64,000 nucleotides of DNA from CAZCZU01 sp964503475 (GCA_964503475.1 CAZCZU010000003.1:33120-97119); one strand, 5' to 3'; shown: positions 19,206 through 27,367, counted from the stretch's first letter. Notes: a model not told the origin generated them from the letters alone. Program-made: numbers and translations.

Positions 19206-19982
19206 TCAATGACCGCCCAGGGCCAGGGCAATGCGGCTCCAGGCCGCATAATCGAGCTGCTCGGGACGTTTGCCCGGATCGATATCGATGGCGCGCAGCG
19301 CATCCGCATCCAGTTTTCCCCTGAAGTTGTTGGCGATCGTCTTGCGACGGTGGGCGAAGCCCTGACGCACGGCCGTCTGCAGGATGGCGTAATCGCAGGG
19401 TGGTGTCTCATGGTGCGGGGTCAGGGTGATGACGGCCGAATGCACCTTCGGCGGCGGGGCAAAGGCGCCCGGTGGCAGGGTGAGCAGCCGTTTGGGGCGG
19501 TAGTGGTGGCGTGCCAGTACGGAGAGGCCGCCGTAGGTCTTGCTGCCCGGATCGGCGACTATGCGCTCGGCCACTTCGCGCTGGTACATCAGCACCATGC
19601 CGCCGGAGAGCGGGATGCCGGCGAGCAGTGCGGTCAGCGGGCCGCTGATGTTGTAGGGCAGGTTGCCGGCGATCCATTCGGGCTGGCATGCGCCTACGGC
19701 CGCTTCCAGCTGCTGCATCACATCGCCGTGCACGACCGCCAGCTTGCCGTGTGAGGCTTCGGCCTCTTCCTGCCAGGCATGGGCAAAGCGGTCATCCTTC
19801 TCGATGACGGTGAGATGGCTGACGCGTTCCAGCAGGGCACGGGTAATCGCCCCCGGTCCGGGGCCGATCTCGATCGCGCTCGCCCCCTCGGGAATGGCGC
19901 CCGCAATGCGCCGGATCGCCTGCTGATCGCGCAGAAAATGCTGGCCCAGGGCCTTCTTGGCATGCTTGTCCTGACTCGACAT
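19206..19982 (-). CDS. rsmA: 16S rRNA dimethyladenosine methyltransferase RsmA (KsgA)
   Basis: A 258-residue SAM methyltransferase that dimethylates the two adjacent adenosines in helix 45 of 16S rRNA. Its landmarks are KKALGQHFLRDQQAIRRIA, IEIGPGPGAITRALLE, the catalytic NLPYNISGPL motif and MYQREVAERIVA. The C-terminal helical domain includes VRQGFAHRRKTIANNFRG. The ATG at 19982 was chosen; an in-frame TTG at 19991 would add three residues. It is divergent from tpiA. Confidence 0.94.
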   Translation of the reverse strand: MSSQDKHAKKALGQHFLRDQQAIRRIAGAIPEGASAIEIGPGPGAITRALLERVSHLTVIEKDDRFAHAWQEEAEASHGKLAVVHGDVMQQLEAAVGACQPEWIAGNLPYNISGPLTALLAGIPLSGGMVLMYQREVAERIVADPGSKTYGGLSVLARHHYRPKRLLTLPPGAFAPPPKVHSAVITLTPHHETPPCDYAILQTAVRQGFAHRRKTIANNFRGKLDADALRAIDIDPGKRPEQLDYAAWSRIALALGGH

Positions 19983-20026
19983 GGAGGGCAAGGTTAGCGG
20001 TCATGTCGCGATTGGCGAGTTATTCC

Positions 20027-20054
20027 TTGCTATGTGCGTATGTTTTTCTAAACT
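20027..20054 (+). promoter_or_regulatory. Possible sigma-70 promoter for tpiA
   Basis: TTGCTA (20027-20032) and TAAACT (20049-20054) are separated by 16 bases in the gap between divergent rsmA and tpiA, 33 bases before the tpiA start. The match to TTGACA/TATAAT is moderate, so this is a prediction by position and similarity only. Confidence 0.35.
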
Positions 20055-20087
20055 TCGCGCCCCGTTTCAGCGCTTAAGGAGGAGAAG

Positions 20088-20837
20088 TTGACTGGTTCAC
20101 CACGTTGTCTGATTGCAGGAAACTGGAAGATGAACGGTACGCTGCCCGAAGCGCTGGAGTTCGTGGACGGTTTGGGCGATAACCCGAATCCGGCTGCGGT
20201 GGAGACGGCCCTGATGCCGCCGTTCACGCTGTTGCACCCGCTGTACGAGAAGCTGAGTGGCAAGGGCGTGCGACTGGGCGCACAGAATGTCTACTACGAG
20301 CCGAAAGGTGCCTTCACCGGCTCGATCTCGCCGCTGATGCTGCGCGATGCCGGCTGTCACTATGTGATTCTCGGCCACTCCGAACGCCGCGACATCATGG
20401 GTGAGAGCAACGAGCTGCTGCGCAAGAAGCTCAATGCCGCCTGGGAGGCAGGCCTTGAGCCGATCTTCTGTATCGGTGAGCACCTGGAAGAGCGCGAGTC
20501 GGGCAAGACCAACGAGGTGCTGAAGGCGCAGCTGGCCGTGCTCGAGGGCGTGGCTGCCAATGCGCCGCTGACCATCGCTTACGAGCCGGTCTGGGCGATC
20601 GGTACCGGCAAGACGGCAACGCCGGAGCAGGTGACCGAAACACATGCATTCGTGCATGCGGAGCTTAAGCGTCTGGGTCACGATTGCCGCGTGCTGTATG
20701 GCGGCAGTGTGAATCCGGGCAATGCCGAAGAGCTGCTGGCCTGCGAGGGTGTCGAAGGCGCACTGGTCGGTGGCGCCAGCCTGAAGGCCGAGTCCTTCAT
20801 GCAGATTGTTGAAGCCGCCGCGAAAGTGGCTGGCTGA
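20088..20837 (+). CDS. tpiA: Triose-phosphate isomerase
   Basis: A 249-residue TIM-barrel enzyme interconverting DHAP and glyceraldehyde-3-phosphate. It has IAGNWKMNG with the substrate lysine, the catalytic histidine in VILGHSERRD, the catalytic glutamate with loop 6 in AYEPVWAIGTGKTATPEQ, and LYGGSVNPGNAEEL. The start is a TTG at 20088 with a textbook AAGGAGG site six bases upstream, so the unusual start codon is well supported. secG follows after 14 bases. Confidence 0.96.
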   Translation: MTGSPRCLIAGNWKMNGTLPEALEFVDGLGDNPNPAAVETALMPPFTLLHPLYEKLSGKGVRLGAQNVYYEPKGAFTGSISPLMLRDAGCHYVILGHSERRDIMGESNELLRKKLNAAWEAGLEPIFCIGEHLEERESGKTNEVLKAQLAVLEGVAANAPLTIAYEPVWAIGTGKTATPEQVTETHAFVHAELKRLGHDCRVLYGGSVNPGNAEELLACEGVEGALVGGASLKAESFMQIVEAAAKVAG

Positions 20838-20851
20838 GGAGTACGGGAATC

Positions 20852-21217
20852 ATGACGACGATTCTGGTGATCGTTCATATTACGGTGGCGCTGATTCTGA
20901 TCGGTGTGGTGCTGATCCAGCGTGGCCAGGGTGCCGACATGGGTGCATCATTCGGCGGCGGCGGCGCACAGACCCTGTTCGGCAGCCGCGGTTCGGGCTC
21001 GTTCCTGGGCAAGCTGACCGGCGGACTGGCCGCGGTGTTCATGCTGACCAGCCTGTCGCTGGCGTTCTTTACGCAGCAGCAGACCGGTTCGGTGGTTGAG
21101 AAGAACCTGGCACAGCCGACCCAGCAGGAGGCACCGGCCTCCTCACAACAGCAGGGCGGGTTTGATCCAAACCAGCTGAAGGGTAATGGTTCCGACAAGC
21201 TGCCGGGAGCCGAGTAA
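20852..21217 (+). CDS. secG: Protein translocase subunit SecG
   Basis: A 121-residue membrane protein with two hydrophobic segments (residues ~3-20 and ~54-72) flanking the conserved QRGQGADMGASFGGGGAQTLFGSRGSGSFLGKLT. SecG assists SecYE/SecA in protein export. The C-terminal ~45 residues are Gln/Pro/Ser-rich and extend beyond the minimal family length. It shares an operon with tpiA, a common arrangement, and ends shortly before a tRNA-Leu gene. Confidence 0.93.
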   Translation: MTTILVIVHITVALILIGVVLIQRGQGADMGASFGGGGAQTLFGSRGSGSFLGKLTGGLAAVFMLTSLSLAFFTQQQTGSVVEKNLAQPTQQEAPASSQQQGGFDPNQLKGNGSDKLPGAE

Positions 21218-21229
21218 GTACAAGTTATC

Positions 21230-21255
21230 GCGGACAGTGTGCTACCGCTGTCCGC
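21230..21255 (+). terminator. Hairpin between secG and tRNA-Leu
   Basis: GCGGACAG (21230-21237) and CTGTCCGC (21248-21255) form a perfect 8-bp stem with a 10-base loop, only five bases before the tRNA. No T-run follows, so it may be a weak terminator of the tpiA-secG message or a structure for RNase cutting ahead of the tRNA. Confidence 0.35.
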
Positions 21256-21259
21256 CTAA

Positions 21260-21346
21260 GCCGGAGTGGTGAAATTGGTAGACACGCCATCTTGAGGGGG
21301 TGGTGAGCTCACGCTCGTGCTGGTTCGAGTCCAGTCTCCGGCACCA
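21260..21346 (+). tRNA. tRNA-Leu (anticodon GAG)
   Basis: The 87-base gene folds as a class II tRNA. The acceptor stem is GCCGGAG with CTCCGGC, and discriminator A and CCA are encoded. The D-loop contains AATTGGTAGA. The anticodon stem CCATC/GGTGG closes loop TTGAGGG, giving anticodon GAG. A long variable arm and a T-arm with TTCGAGT follow. The length, variable arm and anticodon all indicate leucine (CUC/CUU codons). It may be read from the secG promoter. Confidence 0.96.
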
Positions 21347-21351
21347 ACAAG

Positions 21352-21384
21352 AAAGGGCGAGTGACTTAATGTCACTCGCCCTTT
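21352..21384 (+). terminator. Strong terminator-like hairpin after tRNA-Leu
   Basis: AAAGGGCGAGTGAC and GTCACTCGCCCTTT form a perfect 14-bp stem with loop TTAAT, starting five bases after the tRNA CCA. A-rich and T-rich stem bases would let it work in both directions. The loop and right arm are repeated downstream in a tandem array. Confidence 0.75.
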
Positions 21385-21590
21385 CGCGTTAGTGGCTTCC
21401 AATAAAGCCCGGCGATGACTTAATGTCACTCGCCCTTTCGCGTTAGTGGTTCCCAAAAAGCCCGGGGAGTACTTAATGTCACTCGCCCTTTCGCGTTAGT
21501 GATTCCCAAAAAGCCCGGGGAGTACTTAATGCCACTCCCCCTTTCGCGTTAGTGGTTCTCAAAAAGAAGTGGCGAGCGACTTAATCACAC
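21364..21590 (+). repeat. Tandem array of ~53-55 bp hairpin-derived repeats
   Basis: The string ACTTAATGTCACTCGCCC and the following CTTTCGCGTTAGTG recur with a start-to-start distance of 53-55 bp (starts near 21364, 21418, 21471 and 21524; a degenerate fifth near 21579). Each unit also has TTCCCAAAAAGCCCGGGGAGT or a close variant. The fourth unit changed both arms: GGGGAGT now pairs with ACTCCCC, so pairing is kept. The array fills the gap between tRNA-Leu and the kinase gene; nothing else is seen there. It looks like a multiplied tRNA terminator. Confidence 0.85.
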
Positions 21591-21652
21591 CCCGATACGG
21601 GTGTGATCTTCCTCGCTGTGCACCTGTTTCTATTTCATCTACCTTATCCCGC

Positions 21653-22540
21653 ATGCGCACCATCGATGTCCTCTGTGTCGGCCACGCGGCTTATGATGTT
21701 ACCATGTCCGCCCACCATCATCCGGCGGCCAACGAAAAAATGCAGGCCGATGCCCTGCAGTGTTGCGGCGGCGGGCCCGCTGCCAATGCCGCTGTCTGTG
21801 TGGCCCGGCTGGGCGGCGCGTCTGCCTTTTGCGGCTACCTGGGCCATGACCTGTTCGGCGATGCGCATGTCGGCGAACTAAAAGCGGAGGGGGTGGATTG
21901 CTCGCTGCTGGTGCGCGGCACCCATCCTTCTCCGCTTTCGACCATCCTGGCCAAACCGGATGGCACCCGTTCGGTAGTCAATTACAAGGGTGAGACCCCG
22001 TGGCTCGATCCCGATGCAGTCGTCATGGACGGCATCAGGCCACGTGTGCTGCTGCTCGACGGGCATGAGCCGAACCTGTCGCTGGAGCTGGTCGATTGGG
22101 CCGATGCGGAGGGGATTCCGACGCTGCTCGATGCGGGCTCCGTGCATGATGGCTCCCTGCGCCTGGCAAACAAGGTGACCTGCCTGGCAGCCTCGGAACG
22201 TTTCGCACGCGACTGGTGTGGCTGTGAAAATATGCAGCAGGCGGTCGTGAAACTGGGTGAGATTGCGCCACAGGCCATCATTACGCTGGGCGAACAGGGA
22301 CTGCTCTGGAGCCTTGATAGAGAAATCGGTTCCATGCCCGCTTTTGAGGTGGATGTGGTTGATTCAACCGGTGCCGGCGATGCCTTTCATGGTGCCCTGG
22401 CACTGGCGATGGCGCGCGGCATGGAGTGGCAGGAGCGGCTGCGTTTTGCCTCGGCCGTCGGGGCGCTCACCTGTACCCGGCTGGGTGCACGTATGGCATT
22501 GCCGACAGCAGAAGAGCTGCAGGGACTGCTGGATAGCTAG
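21653..22540 (+). CDS. PfkB-family carbohydrate kinase
   Basis: A 295-residue ribokinase-fold sugar kinase. CCGGGPAANAAVCVARLG gives the N-terminal PfkB signature. VDSTGAGDAFHGALALA near the C-terminus carries the catalytic Asp and anion hole. The substrate cannot be told from sequence; relatives phosphorylate ribose, fructose, ketohexoses or nucleosides. The start was set at the ATG at 21653 (MRTIDVLCVGHAAYD); the longer reading upstream runs into the repeat array. The stop codon shares a CTAG palindrome with the stop of the convergent gene. Confidence 0.88.
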   Translation: MRTIDVLCVGHAAYDVTMSAHHHPAANEKMQADALQCCGGGPAANAAVCVARLGGASAFCGYLGHDLFGDAHVGELKAEGVDCSLLVRGTHPSPLSTILAKPDGTRSVVNYKGETPWLDPDAVVMDGIRPRVLLLDGHEPNLSLELVDWADAEGIPTLLDAGSVHDGSLRLANKVTCLAASERFARDWCGCENMQQAVVKLGEIAPQAIITLGEQGLLWSLDREIGSMPAFEVDVVDSTGAGDAFHGALALAMARGMEWQERLRFASAVGALTCTRLGARMALPTAEELQGLLDS

Positions 22541-23385
22541 TCGTTGTCGGCCGGCATCATCCGGTCCGATTCCCAGATACTCCAGACCACGCCGAAGACA
22601 GCCGAGACATACCAGGGCTGCCTGACCAGCGGACTCTCCTTGATCACCCCCACCTTCATGTCGCGTACCCGGAGGGCGGTGAAGAAGGAGAGTTTGCGGC
22701 TGTAACGGTAGGTCATCGCGGCCCGCATGGTCAGCGAGTGCAGGCCTGCCTTCGACTGGTAGGCGGGGCGACTTGCGGTGACATAGCGCGGCAACACCGT
22801 GTAGTAGGCATCGTGGTAGCGTTTGGAGCCGTAAAGCAGGCCGAGCTGAATGCGCATGTCCAGCTTGTTCGCCGCATCGAGATTACGCATTTTGATCAGG
22901 ATGTCCGGATCGGAGAGCCAGCCAAGGTAGCTGCCGCTGGTATCCATGACGGCACGGGCCGGCAGACGCAGTGTCCAGCTGATATCGTCCTGACGGGCAA
23001 ACTCCCAGTCGATCTTGGGGCCGAGCTGGCCGTTGAAGTGCAATCGGGGCATGCCGGCACGGGCACGGTTGTTGTTGCGCACCGGCAGGCCGAAACCGAG
23101 GCTCAGGTTCAGCGCCAGCCCCTCCACGCCGAATAGCTTGCGATTGATGCCGTCACGATCGATGCGCAGGCGATTGCCACGGTAGATGAAGTAGGGGAAG
23201 ACGGCCGGAAAGGTGTAGCGCTCATCGCTGCCCATGTATTGCGGCAGTGTGGCGATGCCGCCGCCGATGCCCAGCTCCCACAGTGGCAGTTGATCAGGCT
23301 GCGCTTCATCGGCTGCATACGCAGGCAGGGCAGCTGTCAGCAAAATCATTAGCAGGGCGAAAATATGACGGGGGCGGAAAAACAT
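22537..23385 (-). CDS. MipA/OmpV family outer-membrane protein
   Basis: A 282-residue protein with a signal peptide (FALLMILLTAALPAYA) and the OmpV/MipA pattern: LWELGIGGGIATLPQYMGSD, then alternating strands such as FPAVFPYFIYRGNRLRID, ending in an aromatic/hydrophobic terminal strand region. The family forms beta-barrels; MipA scaffolds murein enzymes in E. coli, but many homologs have unknown roles. The ATG at 23385 has a GGAG site upstream. It is convergent with the PfkB kinase, four bases overlapping. Confidence 0.8.
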   Translation of the reverse strand: MFFRPRHIFALLMILLTAALPAYAADEAQPDQLPLWELGIGGGIATLPQYMGSDERYTFPAVFPYFIYRGNRLRIDRDGINRKLFGVEGLALNLSLGFGLPVRNNNRARAGMPRLHFNGQLGPKIDWEFARQDDISWTLRLPARAVMDTSGSYLGWLSDPDILIKMRNLDAANKLDMRIQLGLLYGSKRYHDAYYTVLPRYVTASRPAYQSKAGLHSLTMRAAMTYRYSRKLSFFTALRVRDMKVGVIKESPLVRQPWYVSAVFGVVWSIWESDRMMPADND

Positions 23386-23508
23386 GCGAATCGGCTCCAG
23401 GATAATCTGAGAACGGCGAACCATAGCTTCGTCAGGCAGCATAATAACCATTCATGATGAAAAAGTTACGCATATCACCGATCCATGCTCCCCGATAGCA
23501 TGGGATAG

Positions 23509-24195
23509 ATGACGATGCGAATCTGGGATGTGAATGCCGGTTACCTGACGAACGAACAGCTGCAAGCGGAGCATGCATTGCTGCATCGCCTGGCCGAAGT
23601 GCGTCAGGGTGAGGCAAGCGACACGGTGGAAGCAGAATTGTTGCAGTGGATGGGGCATCAGCCGGTGCTGTGGCTGCGGCACCAGTTGTTGGTGGCGGAG
23701 ATGAGCGTGCGCGGTGAAGCGCACTACACTCCGCTGATGCAGGAGAGTGAGGATTCGGTCTGGCCGGTGCAGTATCTATATACCCCCGGCGTGCAGTTCG
23801 AGATGTTGAGGCAAACGAAGGGCGAGAAGGGGCGTATACCGTTACCGGCCAATACCCAGCGCCTCTGGGCCCAGCACAAGTATTCGGTCATGGCACGCGA
23901 TCCCAATCTCTATAAGGCGCTGGGGCCGGGGGTTGCGCACGGCCGCTGGCGCGATAATTTTCCGGGACTGGCCCAGCTACTGGTCGATACCCTGCGCCAG
24001 CCGCCCCAGCTCGGGCGCCTGCGCAATGCCCTGCTGCATATGTGGGGGCATGTCTCCAGCGGCGGCGAAGCGCTGCCTGCCAGCGATGACGAGTTGCTGG
24101 TGCGTATTCAGCAGAAGGCACATGCACAGCAAGAGCGTTACCTGCTTGAATCAACGGCCCTCTCCGAGCTCGCGGTTTGGCTGCGGCCCGACTAA
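23509..24195 (+). CDS. Pyrimidine-dimer-glycosylase-like N-terminus fused to a YbgA/DUF1722 domain
   Basis: A 228-residue protein in two parts. Residues 1-~80 (MRIWDV..., LQAEHALLHRL, LWLRHQLLVAEMSVRGEAHYTPL) resemble the pyrimidine-dimer DNA glycosylase (Pyr_excise) family, which has an ExH-type helix and an H-x-EM-x-RG-x-H-x-PL pattern. Residues ~110-225 (QRLWAQHKYSVMARDPNLYKALG and a helical tail) resemble DUF1722/YbgA. YbgA domains are normally fused or adjacent to DUF523, and the next gene is DUF523. Activity is inferred, not shown. The ATG at 23515 is an alternative start. Confidence 0.65.
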   Translation: MTMRIWDVNAGYLTNEQLQAEHALLHRLAEVRQGEASDTVEAELLQWMGHQPVLWLRHQLLVAEMSVRGEAHYTPLMQESEDSVWPVQYLYTPGVQFEMLRQTKGEKGRIPLPANTQRLWAQHKYSVMARDPNLYKALGPGVAHGRWRDNFPGLAQLLVDTLRQPPQLGRLRNALLHMWGHVSSGGEALPASDDELLVRIQQKAHAQQERYLLESTALSELAVWLRPD

Positions 24196-24205
24196 GCTGA
24201 ACACC

Positions 24206-24697
24206 ATGCTCAAGATTCTGGTCAGTGCCTGCCTGCTGGGCGAAAAAGTACGCTATGACGGCGGTGATTGTTGCCGTGATGGTCGTCTGGCGCAGTGGCG
24301 GTCCGAAGGGCGCCTGCTCCCCTTCTGTCCCGAGGTGGCCGGCGGCCTGCCGGTTCCGCGTCCGGCGGCCGAGATCGAGCAGGGCGATGCCGAGGCGGTA
24401 TTGCACGGCAAGGCCCTGATTCGCACGCAAAGCGGCACCGACGTGACGGATGCATTCATGCAGGGTGCGGAAAAGGCGCTGGCCGAGTGTCGGCGCCACG
24501 GCATCCAAATGGTCATTCTGAAGGAGGGTAGCCCCTCCTGTGGCACCACGAAGGTCAACGATGGCTCGTTCACCGGCAGCAAGGTTGCGGGTGCGGGGCT
24601 TACGGCCCAATTGCTATCCCGCCACGGTATCCGTGTCTTCAGCGATGAGCAGCTCGATGAGGCAGCCGCCTGCCTGCGGGAGATGGAAAAGAGCTGA
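24206..24697 (+). CDS. DUF523 family protein
   Basis: A 163-residue DUF523 protein: ILVSACLLGEKVRYDGGDC at the start, FCPEVAGGLPVPRPAAEI, VILKEGSPSCGTTKVNDGSF and a final GVRVFSDEQL-like segment. Conserved cysteines (SACLLG, FCPE, SCG) suggest a metal- or sulfur-binding site. DUF523 commonly occurs with DUF1722, which here is the second half of the preceding gene. The ATG at 24206 lies 10 bases after that gene's stop. The stop overlaps the next ATG by one base. Confidence 0.85.
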   Translation: MLKILVSACLLGEKVRYDGGDCCRDGRLAQWRSEGRLLPFCPEVAGGLPVPRPAAEIEQGDAEAVLHGKALIRTQSGTDVTDAFMQGAEKALAECRRHGIQMVILKEGSPSCGTTKVNDGSFTGSKVAGAGLTAQLLSRHGIRVFSDEQLDEAAACLREMEKS

Positions 24698-25389
24698 TGG
24701 CCAACCGCACGCTTGCCATGAACGATGCCCTCTACGATTACCTGCTACAGGTCAGCCTGCGCGAGCCCGAGGTGCTGGAACGCCTGCGCCATGCCACCGA
24801 GCAGGAGGAGATGTCCGAGATGCGCTCGGCCCCCGAGCAGGGGCAGTTCATGGCCATGCTGCTCCGGCTGATCGGGGCCAGGCGCGTGATCGAGGTGGGC
24901 ACCTACACCGGTTATGCCACTCTGTGGATGGCTCTGGCCCTGCCGGAAGATGGCGAGATCGTGGCCTGCGATATCTCCGAGCGCTGGGCCTTTGTCGCCC
25001 GACGCTTCTGGGAGGATGCCGGCGTGAGTCAGAAGATCGAGCTCAATGTGCAGCCGGCCCTGCAGACACTGGATGGCATGTTGGCCAGCGGCGAGGAGGC
25101 GAGCTTCGATTTCGCCTTTATCGATGCCGATAAGGTCAATTATCCCGGCTACTACGAGCGCTGTCTGCAGTTGCTGCGGCCTGGTGGTGTGGTGGCGATC
25201 GATAATGTGCTTTGGGGCGGCACGGTGATCGATGCTGCAAACAACAGCGAGGCAACCGAGGCGATCCGCGCCTTCAACGAGAAGCTGAAGCGTGATGATC
25301 GGGTGGATCTTTCCATGCTGCCGATCAGCGATGGCCTGACCCTGGCCGTGAAGCGGGATCGGAACTCCGGCCTCTCCCCGACCGCCTGA
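24697..25389 (+). CDS. SAM-dependent O-methyltransferase (COMT-like)
   Basis: A 230-residue class I methyltransferase of the caffeoyl-CoA/catechol O-methyltransferase family. Conserved blocks are MRSAPEQGQFMAMLLRLIGA, SAM motif VIEVGTYTGYATLWMALALP, FDFAFIDADKVNYPGYYERC (metal-binding Asp residues) and VVAIDNVLWGGTV. The small-molecule substrate is unknown. It starts on the last base of the DUF523 stop, so it is probably translationally coupled. Confidence 0.88.
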   Translation: MANRTLAMNDALYDYLLQVSLREPEVLERLRHATEQEEMSEMRSAPEQGQFMAMLLRLIGARRVIEVGTYTGYATLWMALALPEDGEIVACDISERWAFVARRFWEDAGVSQKIELNVQPALQTLDGMLASGEEASFDFAFIDADKVNYPGYYERCLQLLRPGGVVAIDNVLWGGTVIDAANNSEATEAIRAFNEKLKRDDRVDLSMLPISDGLTLAVKRDRNSGLSPTA

Positions 25390-25428
25390 ACGCTGCAAAC
25401 AGGCCGATAAATCGCTATCCTGCGCCGC

Positions 25429-26598
25429 ATGCAGAAGATCCTTGTCCATTACGGTGAGCTCTCCCTGAAGGGGAAGAACCGCCGCTTTTTCGAACGTCGC
25501 ATGGCGACCAACATCAAGCAGCTGCTGAAGCCACAGCGAATCCTGCGCCAGCATGGCCGCATGCTGATCGATATGGACGAGGTGAGTGAGGCGCAGCTTG
25601 AGCTGCTGGCCCTGATTCCCGGCATTCGCAATTTCGCCCTGGTGCATGTCTGCGAGCCCGAGGTGGAGGCGATGCAGGCGACGGCAGCTGCGGCCGTGCA
25701 TGCAGCCTATGGGGAGAACGTGGCCGGACGTCCGTTCCGGGTTGAAGCGCGGCGCTCCGACAAGAAGTTCAAGCTGACCAGCCCCGAGATCAACTTCGAG
25801 GTGGGCGGCTATCTGAAGACGCAGCTGAACCTCGCCGTCAATCTCGATCATCCGGAGATCACCGTCTACGTCGAGGTGACGCCCGGCGAGGCCTACATCT
25901 ACACCGCCAAGCGCAGCGGTATCGGCGGCCTGCCGGTCGGCACCTCCGGTAAAGGCGTGGTGCTCTTCTCCGGCGGTATCGATTCACCGGTCGCCGCTTA
26001 CACGATGATGAAGCGCGGCATGGAGGTGGTGCTGGTCCATCTCTACAACAGCACCATCAACCGCGATTTCGCCAAGATCCGTTCGCTGGCAGCGCAATTG
26101 TCCCGTTACCAGGGGCGCCTGAAGCTCTACATGATCGATCTGGAGGAGTTCCAGCGCCATGCCATTGCCATGGTGCCGGATCGTTATCGCATGATTATCT
26201 ACAAGCGCCAGATGGTGCGCTCCGCTGCCGGCATTGCCGAGCAGGAGCGTGGCCAGGCGCTGGTCACCGGTGATTCGCTGGGCCAGGTGGCGAGCCAGAC
26301 GCTGGCCAACATCAATGCCATCTACGATGCCAGCCCGCTGCCGCTGCTCTCACCCCTGATCGGTTACGACAAGGAGGAGATCATTACGCTCGGCAAACGC
26401 ATCGGCACCTTCGATATCTCCATCGAGGAGTACTGCGATATCTGTTCGTTCCTGATCGCCAAGCATCCGGAGACACAGGGCAAGCGCGATGAGGTGGCCA
26501 AATTCGAGTCGATGCTGCCGGTCGCAGGGCTTGAGTATCCGGTGCGTCTTGAGCGCTTTCTGGCCGGTGAGATGGTCGAGGAGAAAAAAGAGACTTAG
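25429..26598 (+). CDS. thiI: tRNA 4-thiouridine synthetase ThiI
   Basis: A 389-residue enzyme that thiolates U8 of tRNA and can supply sulfur for thiazole synthesis. It has an NFLD/THUMP N-terminal half (LVHYGELSLKGKNRRFFERR) and the PP-loop ATPase VVLFSGGIDSPVAAYTMMKRG. ALVTGDSLGQVASQTLANI and the conserved YCDICSF follow. The C-terminal rhodanese domain of E. coli ThiI is absent, so persulfide must come from another protein. The stop overlaps the stop of the convergent SAP-like gene by four bases. Confidence 0.93.
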   Translation: MQKILVHYGELSLKGKNRRFFERRMATNIKQLLKPQRILRQHGRMLIDMDEVSEAQLELLALIPGIRNFALVHVCEPEVEAMQATAAAAVHAAYGENVAGRPFRVEARRSDKKFKLTSPEINFEVGGYLKTQLNLAVNLDHPEITVYVEVTPGEAYIYTAKRSGIGGLPVGTSGKGVVLFSGGIDSPVAAYTMMKRGMEVVLVHLYNSTINRDFAKIRSLAAQLSRYQGRLKLYMIDLEEFQRHAIAMVPDRYRMIIYKRQMVRSAAGIAEQERGQALVTGDSLGQVASQTLANINAIYDASPLPLLSPLIGYDKEEIITLGKRIGTFDISIEEYCDICSFLIAKHPETQGKRDEVAKFESMLPVAGLEYPVRLERFLAGEMVEEKKET

Positions 26599-26780
26599 GT
26601 CAGGCAATCCTTGCGCCAGCAGCAATCCATCTGCTGGCAGTCAAAGCGCCACTCCGCCCCGAAGCATTGCGGGTTACCCTCGGCAGCCTGGATGGTGCGG
26701 ATCAGGTCCGCCTTTTTGATGCCGGCCCTGGCTTTCACGCCCTGCTCTCTGGCCTTGGCCCGTATTTCCTGCATATTCAT
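26595..26780 (-). CDS. Small SAP/Rho-N-like domain protein
   Basis: A 61-residue protein. The N-terminal half (MQEIRAKAREQGVKARAGIKKADLIRTIQ) matches the helix-extended-helix SAP/Rho-N fold used for nucleic-acid binding. The C-terminal half (NPQCFGAEWRFDCQQMDCCWRKDC) is cysteine-rich and may bind metal. Similar small proteins occur widely in proteobacteria without an assigned role. The ATG at 26780 is chosen; the longer upstream reading lacks family character. Confidence 0.75.
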   Translation of the reverse strand: MNMQEIRAKAREQGVKARAGIKKADLIRTIQAAEGNPQCFGAEWRFDCQQMDCCWRKDCLT

Positions 26781-26947
26781 AACACTGCCCTCGTCAAAAC
26801 CGAATCCGTGAGATGGGATCTCATGCTGCACTTATAGACCCAACAACCGGTCGGTGCCAAATGGCAGCGATATGACATGCGAGTGATTTGTTTTCGTTCC
26901 CGGCTGTAGGGCGACTCCAGGGAAGGCACGAGATCGCGCAAAGCGAT

Positions 26948-27367
26948 CTATTTGGAGCCTAACCTTGTGATCAGAACCTTTTGAACAAGATGCCATTCCT
27001 CGTTGGTTTCGTCTTCATCCCATAGTTCCTGAAGTTCTGATCCGGATACGATTTTATCCACCGCTTTCGAGGCAAGTTGTGCATGGGCGAGATCAATTTG
27101 AGGCTTTTTGCCGAACAGTCCTTGCTTCCTGTTTAGCCATCGCTGTGCCTGTTCAGGGATGTTTGAGGCATCATTCGAAACTGCTGCTGCAATCACTTCC
27201 GAAGCCGCAAGGGCTTCGCAGCAGTCCGGCGCCTCCAGGTAGTCAGTCTCATTCAGTATGCGATGGATGGGAGCCAGGAGAGCCTCCAGCCCTTTAGACT
27301 TTTCCAGGTCACACACCCAATCAAGGGCATCATCATTACCAAAATTGTCCTCGCTCCATGCACCCAT
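26948..27367 (-). CDS. DUF4259 domain protein
   Basis: A 139-residue protein starting MGAWSEDNFGNDDALDWV, the characteristic DUF4259 opening, followed by a helical body rich in Ala and Glu with EALAASEVIAAAV. No enzymatic motif is seen. The ATG at 27367 has a GGGAGGGA site upstream on the reverse strand. Flanking gaps (26781-26947 and 27368-27438) hold no other gene. DUF4259 genes are often isolated and patchily distributed. Confidence 0.8.
   Translation of the reverse strand: MGAWSEDNFGNDDALDWVCDLEKSKGLEALLAPIHRILNETDYLEAPDCCEALAASEVIAAAVSNDASNIPEQAQRWLNRKQGLFGKKPQIDLAHAQLASKAVDKIVSGSELQELWDEDETNEEWHLVQKVLITRLGSK

Noticed and set aside
21260..21346. tRNA-Leu as attachment site of an integrated island
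   Set aside because: No integrase nor second tRNA 3' copy follows; the next gene is an ordinary GC-rich kinase.
21364..21590. CRISPR array
   Set aside because: The parts between repeated cores are themselves repeated rather than unique spacers, units are 53-55 bp with drift, and no cas genes are near.
26931..26949. Terminator at the DUF4259 3' end
   Set aside because: AGATCGC/GCGATCT is a short stem overlapping the stop codon with no T-run on the transcribed strand.
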